A stretch of DNA of 64,000 nt. Origin: Bradyrhizobium jicamae. GTDB taxonomy: Bacteria; Pseudomonadota; Alphaproteobacteria; Rhizobiales; Xanthobacteraceae. The stretch spans positions 104,530 to 168,529 of the forward strand of contig NZ_LLXZ01000064.1 in NCBI RefSeq assembly GCF_001440395.1. The letters are read 5' to 3'. The position numbers and the translations under genes are program-made. Below the pieces are notes generated by a model, which saw only the letters and a program-made list of their open reading frames with translations, searched no databases and was not told where the DNA came from. Below, piece by piece: positions 60,742 through 64,000 of the stretch; positions within the stretch are counted from its first letter, which is position 1, and each line of letters starts with the position of its first letter.

Positions 60742-62487
60742 GTGACATCCTTCGGACGTGTCATTTCCGTGCGCGGCTCGCTTGCCCGGATCGGACTTCT
60801 GGCGACCGGCCAGATGCCCGTCTCCGAGATGCGCGCCACCGTCGGCCGCTTCATCAGCATCCGCTGCCACCAGTCCACGATCGTCGCGATGCTCACCGAG
60901 GTGTCCTGCGAGGATCTGCCGAGCTCCGACAACTATATCGCCAGCGCCTCGGTCGACCTGCTCGGCGAAATTTCCGGCGGTGAGCGTCCCAAATTCCAGC
61001 GTGGCGTCACCAATTATCCTACGATCGGCGATGACGTCGACCTCATCACGGCCCAGGATCTGCGTACCGTCTATGCGCCGAGCGGATCGGACCAGATCAA
61101 TGTCGGCACCCTGCAGCAAGACCGCTCGGTGATCGCCTATGTCGACGTCGAGGAAATGCTCTCCAAGCATTTCGCCGTGCTCGGCTCCACCGGCGTCGGT
61201 AAATCGACCAGCGTGTCGCTGCTGCTCAACGAGATCCTGAAAGCGCGGCCGAACCTGCGGGTCTTCCTGCTCGACGTGCATAACGAATATGGCCGCTGCT
61301 TCGGCGACCGCGCCCTGGTGCTCAACCCGCGCAATCTGAAACTGCCATTCTGGCTGTTCAACTTCGAAGAGATCGTCGACGTGCTGTTCGGCGGCCGGCC
61401 CGGCGTGCCCGAAGAGCTCGACGTTCTCGCCGAGGTCATCCCGATGGCGAAGGGCCTCTACACCCAGTACCAGAACTCCGACCGGCTCGGGCTGAAGCGC
61501 GTCGACCCGAAGTCGGGCGGCTTCACGGTCGATACGCCGGTGCCGTACCGGCTGGTCGACCTGATCTCGCTGATCGACGAGCGGATGGGCAAGCTGGAGA
61601 ACCGCTCCTCGCGCATCATCTATCACAAGCTGATTTCGCGCATCGAAACCGTGCGCAACGATCCGCGCTACGCCTTCATGTTCGACAACGCCAATGTCGG
61701 CGGCGATACCATGGCGGAGGTGATCAGCCATCTGTTCCGCCTGCCGGCCAATGGCCGGCCGATGACCATCATGCAGCTCGCCGGCTTCCCCGCCGAAGTC
61801 GTCGATTCCGTGGTGTCGGTGCTGTGCCGCATGGCGTTCGATTTCGGCCTGTGGAGCGACGGCGTGTCGCCGCTGCTGTTCGTCTGCGAAGAGGCGCACC
61901 GCTACGCCTCGGCCGACCGCAACATCGGTTTCGGCCCGACCCGGAAAGCCGTCTCGCGCATCGCCAAGGAAGGCCGCAAATACGGCGTCTTCCTCGGCCT
62001 CGTCACCCAGCGTCCGGCCGAACTCGACGCCACCATCATCTCCCAGTGCAATACGCTGTTTGCGATGCGCCTTGCCAACGACCGCGACCAGGCGCTCTTG
62101 CGCTCGGCGGTCTCCGACGCCGCCGCGAACTTGCTGTCCTTCGTGCCTTCGCTCGGCACCCGCGAGGTGCTGGCCTTTGGCGAAGGCGTGGCGCTGCCGA
62201 CGCGGCTGCGCTTCAAGGAGGTGCCAGTCCACCAGTTGCCGCGCAGCGAAGCCACCATCGCGTCCGTGCCGTCGGTCGCTGCCGGCCATGACATGCACTT
62301 CGTCTCCGCCGTGCTGGACCGCTGGCGTGGCGCCACCTCCAACCGCGACGTGCCGAACGATCCCTCGGTCGGCGGCGGCGAGCGGCCCGCCGCCCGCATC
62401 ATGACGCCGGTGGAAGCGCCGATGCTGCAGCCCTCGATGGGGCTCGATCCCGACCGCTTCTCGCTCCTGAAAAAGCCGCTGCGCTAA
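60742..62487 (+). CDS. HerA/DUF87-type ATPase
   Basis: This is a 581-residue RecA-fold ATPase with a GTG start. An N-terminal HAS-barrel-like part (SFGRVISVRGSLARIGLLA) precedes Walker A (VLGSTGVGKSTSVSLLL), the Walker B-like LLFVCEEAHRYASADRN, and the arginine-finger segment SRIAKEGRKYGVFLGLVTQRPAELD. It would form a hexameric DNA-translocating motor of the HerA type. No NurA nuclease, SIR2 or other known partner lies beside it. The next genes are an AhpD-like protein and MgtC, and the base composition is like the neighbours, so I take it as chromosomal rather than part of a defence locus. Confidence 0.9.
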   Translation: MTSFGRVISVRGSLARIGLLATGQMPVSEMRATVGRFISIRCHQSTIVAMLTEVSCEDLPSSDNYIASASVDLLGEISGGERPKFQRGVTNYPTIGDDVDLITAQDLRTVYAPSGSDQINVGTLQQDRSVIAYVDVEEMLSKHFAVLGSTGVGKSTSVSLLLNEILKARPNLRVFLLDVHNEYGRCFGDRALVLNPRNLKLPFWLFNFEEIVDVLFGGRPGVPEELDVLAEVIPMAKGLYTQYQNSDRLGLKRVDPKSGGFTVDTPVPYRLVDLISLIDERMGKLENRSSRIIYHKLISRIETVRNDPRYAFMFDNANVGGDTMAEVISHLFRLPANGRPMTIMQLAGFPAEVVDSVVSVLCRMAFDFGLWSDGVSPLLFVCEEAHRYASADRNIGFGPTRKAVSRIAKEGRKYGVFLGLVTQRPAELDATIISQCNTLFAMRLANDRDQALLRSAVSDAAANLLSFVPSLGTREVLAFGEGVALPTRLRFKEVPVHQLPRSEATIASVPSVAAGHDMHFVSAVLDRWRGATSNRDVPNDPSVGGGERPAARIMTPVEAPMLQPSMGLDPDRFSLLKKPLR

Positions 62488-62595
62488 GGCGCTAAAGCCT
62501 CGCGCGATTCTTGCGCGCGCCGTATCCACGCGGCCGCAAAACGCTATATGGTTCCGGCAACGCCGCATCCCGCGGCCCTGAGCCGGAACCTTTTG

Positions 62596-63180
62596 ATGAC
62601 CAAGCCTGCCACCCCGCGATTTCAGCCGCCCGCCATCGACAAGCTGCCGGAGGACATCCGCACCCGGATTCTTGCCGTGCAGGAGAAGTCCGGCTTCGTG
62701 CCGAACGTCTTCCTGACGCTGGCCTACCGTCCGGACGAATTTCGCGCCTTCTTTGCCTATCATGACGCGCTGATGGAGAAGGACGGCGGGCTGACCAAGG
62801 CCGAGCGCGAGATGATCGTGGTGGCGACGAGCAGCGCCAACCAGTGTCACTACTGCGTGATCGCCCATGGCGCGATCCTGCGCATCCGGGCCAAGAACCC
62901 GCAGATTGCCGACCAGATCGCGGTCAATTACCGCAAGGCCGACATCACCCCGCGCCAGCGCGCCATGCTCGACTTCGCCATGAAGGTGAGCCGGGCGGCG
63001 AACGAGGTGTCGGAGGCCGACTTTGCCGAGATCGCCGGCCACGGCTTCTCCGACGACGACATCTGGGACATCGCGGCAATTTCAGCCTTCTTTGCGCTGT
63101 CGAACCGGCTGGCCAACATCACCGCGATGCGGCCGAACGACGAGTTCTACATGATGGGCCGGCTGCCGAAACAGGGTTGA
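62596..63180 (+). CDS. Peroxidase-related AhpD/CMD-family protein
   Basis: This is a 194-residue helical protein from the ATG at 62596 (MTKPATPRF), chosen because GCCGGAACC precedes it and the family pattern begins soon after; a start at 62548 adds 16 unlikely residues. The redox motif is intact: SSANQCHYCVIAHGAIL with Cys-x2-Cys and the later His. NRLANITAMRPNDEFYMMGR is the conserved C-terminus of the uncharacterised peroxidase-related family. It contrasts with the cysteine-less CMD protein at 32700. Confidence 0.9.
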   Translation: MTKPATPRFQPPAIDKLPEDIRTRILAVQEKSGFVPNVFLTLAYRPDEFRAFFAYHDALMEKDGGLTKAEREMIVVATSSANQCHYCVIAHGAILRIRAKNPQIADQIAVNYRKADITPRQRAMLDFAMKVSRAANEVSEADFAEIAGHGFSDDDIWDIAAISAFFALSNRLANITAMRPNDEFYMMGRLPKQG

Positions 63181-63199
63181 GCCCCGGAGGTCGCCCACG

Positions 63200-63694
63200 T
63201 TGCTGGACTGGACCGAAATCATACTGCGTCTCGGCGTCGCCGCGCTGGCCGGCGGCCTGATCGGTCTCAACCGCGATCTGCACGGCAAGCCGATCGGGTT
63301 GAAGACGCTCGGGCTGGTCAGCCTGGCAACGGCCATGCTGCTGGTGATGGTCCATTCGGACGACGTCAAAATCGTCTCGGACGCCGGCAGCAGGGTGATC
63401 CAGGGAATTTTGACCGGGATTGGTTTTCTCGGCGCCGGGGTCATTGTCCACGCCGGACGTCATTTCAGGGTTCGCGGACTCACCAGCGCCGCCTGCACGT
63501 GGCTCGCGGCCTGCATCGGAATTGTCTGCGGCCTCGGGCAATGGCGACTGGTCACCGTCGCATTAACTATCACATTCGCGATCCTGACCATTGGCGGCCG
63601 GATGGAGCGCTGGCTGCACCAGAAGCTTGGCGGCGAGGACGAAGGCGCGCCGCAACCTCCTTCCGCCACTTCGTCGGACAAAAGGCCGACATAG
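63200..63694 (+). CDS. MgtC/SapB-family membrane protein
   Basis: This is a 164-residue inner-membrane protein. The TTG start at 63200 is preceded by GGAGG at 9 nt. It carries the MgtC core: LAGGLIGLNRDLHGKPIGLKT, IVSDAGSRVIQGILTGIGFLGAGVIVH and RGLTSAACTWLAACIGIVCG, with about four helices. It lacks the long C-terminal domain of Salmonella MgtC, as most bacterial homologues do. It may influence Mg2+ or acid homeostasis or regulate ATP synthase. It begins 19 nt after the AhpD-like gene. Confidence 0.9.
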   Translation: MLDWTEIILRLGVAALAGGLIGLNRDLHGKPIGLKTLGLVSLATAMLLVMVHSDDVKIVSDAGSRVIQGILTGIGFLGAGVIVHAGRHFRVRGLTSAACTWLAACIGIVCGLGQWRLVTVALTITFAILTIGGRMERWLHQKLGGEDEGAPQPPSATSSDKRPT

Positions 63695-63703
63695 CACCTT
63701 CAT

Positions 63704-64000
63704 CTAGTCCGGTCCGCACCAGCCCGGCAGATAGACCGCGTCTTTGCTCTTCGCACAGTCGAGCGCCTTCTCCATCGCCTTGGAGAAATCCTCCTCCACG
63801 CTCTTGCGGGAGATTTTCCGGCGCAGGAAATCCGCCCACAGGAATTCGCTGAACGGGGTGACGTCCTTTGCGAAGCCGCCGACACGGCGCAATTCCCCAG
63901 CGAGGCTGCGGAACGGATCGTCCTTGAGCCCGGACACCGACTTCGGAAGATCCTTGTAGTGCCCGCGCTCGCCTTTGGCGTCGTAGGGATAGGCCCATCG
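63704..64000 (-). CDS. ParB-like nuclease-family protein (ParBc_2), partial
   Basis: Only the last 98 residues lie in the window; the frame is open to the right edge. The visible part (RWAYPYDAKGERGHYKDLP, LKDDPFRSLAGELRRVGG, PFSEFLWADFLRR, YLPGWCGPD at the end) resembles the C-terminal part of ParBc_2-type proteins, a distant ParB/sulfiredoxin-fold family of uncertain function. It is convergent with mgtC. The identification is from memory of the DDP-x-RSLA and FLWADFLR pattern. Confidence 0.6.
   Translation of the reverse strand, partial: RWAYPYDAKGERGHYKDLPKSVSGLKDDPFRSLAGELRRVGGFAKDVTPFSEFLWADFLRRKISRKSVEEDFSKAMEKALDCAKSKDAVYLPGWCGPD

Noticed and set aside
60742..62487. HerA-like ATPase as part of a SIR2-HerA or NurA-HerA defence locus
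   Set aside because: No SIR2, NurA, DUF4297 or other known partner gene is adjacent, and the neighbours (AhpD-like, MgtC) and base composition look chromosomal.
59995..63042. A very long leftward open frame (about 1,015 codons) opposite the HerA-like and AhpD-like genes
   Set aside because: It is the antisense shadow of high-G+C coding DNA, rich in His/Arg/Gly/Ala with no family motif. The sense-strand genes have clear motifs.
1..64000. CRISPR arrays, rRNA genes or complete insertion sequences
   Set aside because: I saw no regularly spaced repeats of CRISPR type, no rRNA sequence and no transposase gene. The only repeats found are the short ones listed.

Overview
The window looks like a chromosomal segment of a Bradyrhizobium-type alphaproteobacterium (Nitrobacteraceae). 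I base this on the high G+C coding style through most of the window, several LivFGHMK-type ABC transporters, three orphan TctC/Bug-type binding proteins, many acyl-CoA and aromatic-acid catabolic genes, a typical GGTGGGCAAAG-type dispersed repeat, and small secreted proteins of the kind seen in rhizobia. The identification is inferred from gene families and not from a marker gene.

Region 1 (1 to about 9.78 kb) is accessory DNA with visibly lower G+C. It carries a serine recombinase, a tightly overlapping leftward operon of a PP2C phosphatase and two Ser/Thr kinases (one with an FHA-like tail, one with a cold-shock-like tail), a GHKL ATPase fused to a Shedu/DUF4263-like nuclease, two small exported proteins (one frameshifted), and a complete tyrosine integrase. 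Just beyond the integrase is an 18-bp sequence (9766-9783) matching the 3' end of a tRNA-Gln gene. The same 18 bp recur in the same orientation at 32676-32693. This suggests two islands integrated in tandem at one tRNA site: a putative defence island ending at 9783, and a catabolic island from 9784 to 32693 whose own integrase survives only as an N-terminal remnant at 9858.

Region 2 (10.3-32.5 kb) is a lipid/aromatic CoA-thioester catabolic block. It contains a thiolase/dehydratase/SDR/acyl-CoA dehydrogenase operon divergent from a TetR gene and a frameshifted acyl-CoA ligase. A second TetR gene is divergent from an uptake operon (FAD oxidoreductase, LivF, LivG, acyl-CoA synthetase, LivH, LivM, binding protein). 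A leftward operon follows: Rieske oxygenase alpha and beta, enoyl-CoA hydratase, SDR, esterase and acyl-CoA dehydrogenase. Opposite it lies a SnoaL-crotonase fusion gene. A shared 15-bp operator in front of the uptake and oxygenase operons suggests one TetR regulon.

Region 3 (32.7-48.8 kb) holds a CMD-family protein, TctC, a LigI-like amidohydrolase and a GntR regulator, then a second Liv-plus-acyl-CoA-synthetase operon (35.9-43.1 kb), a cytochrome P450, an unusual 818-residue peptidoglycan hydrolase and a DUF3616 protein.

Region 4 (49.0-57.0 kb) encodes what looks like a near-complete meta-cleavage lower pathway: a type I extradiol dioxygenase, a 4,5-dihydroxyphthalate-decarboxylase-like protein, CHA aldolase (GalC/LigK), oxalomesaconate hydratase (GalB), a TctC protein, a 2-pyrone-4,6-dicarboxylate lactonase-like protein (LigI), and a TetR regulator with a clear palindromic operator. 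A further pair of binding proteins follows. Region 5 (57.0-64.0 kb) looks like ordinary chromosome: an MFS exporter, a GGDEF-EAL protein, a HerA-like ATPase, an AhpD-like protein, MgtC, and a partial ParB-like protein running off the right edge.
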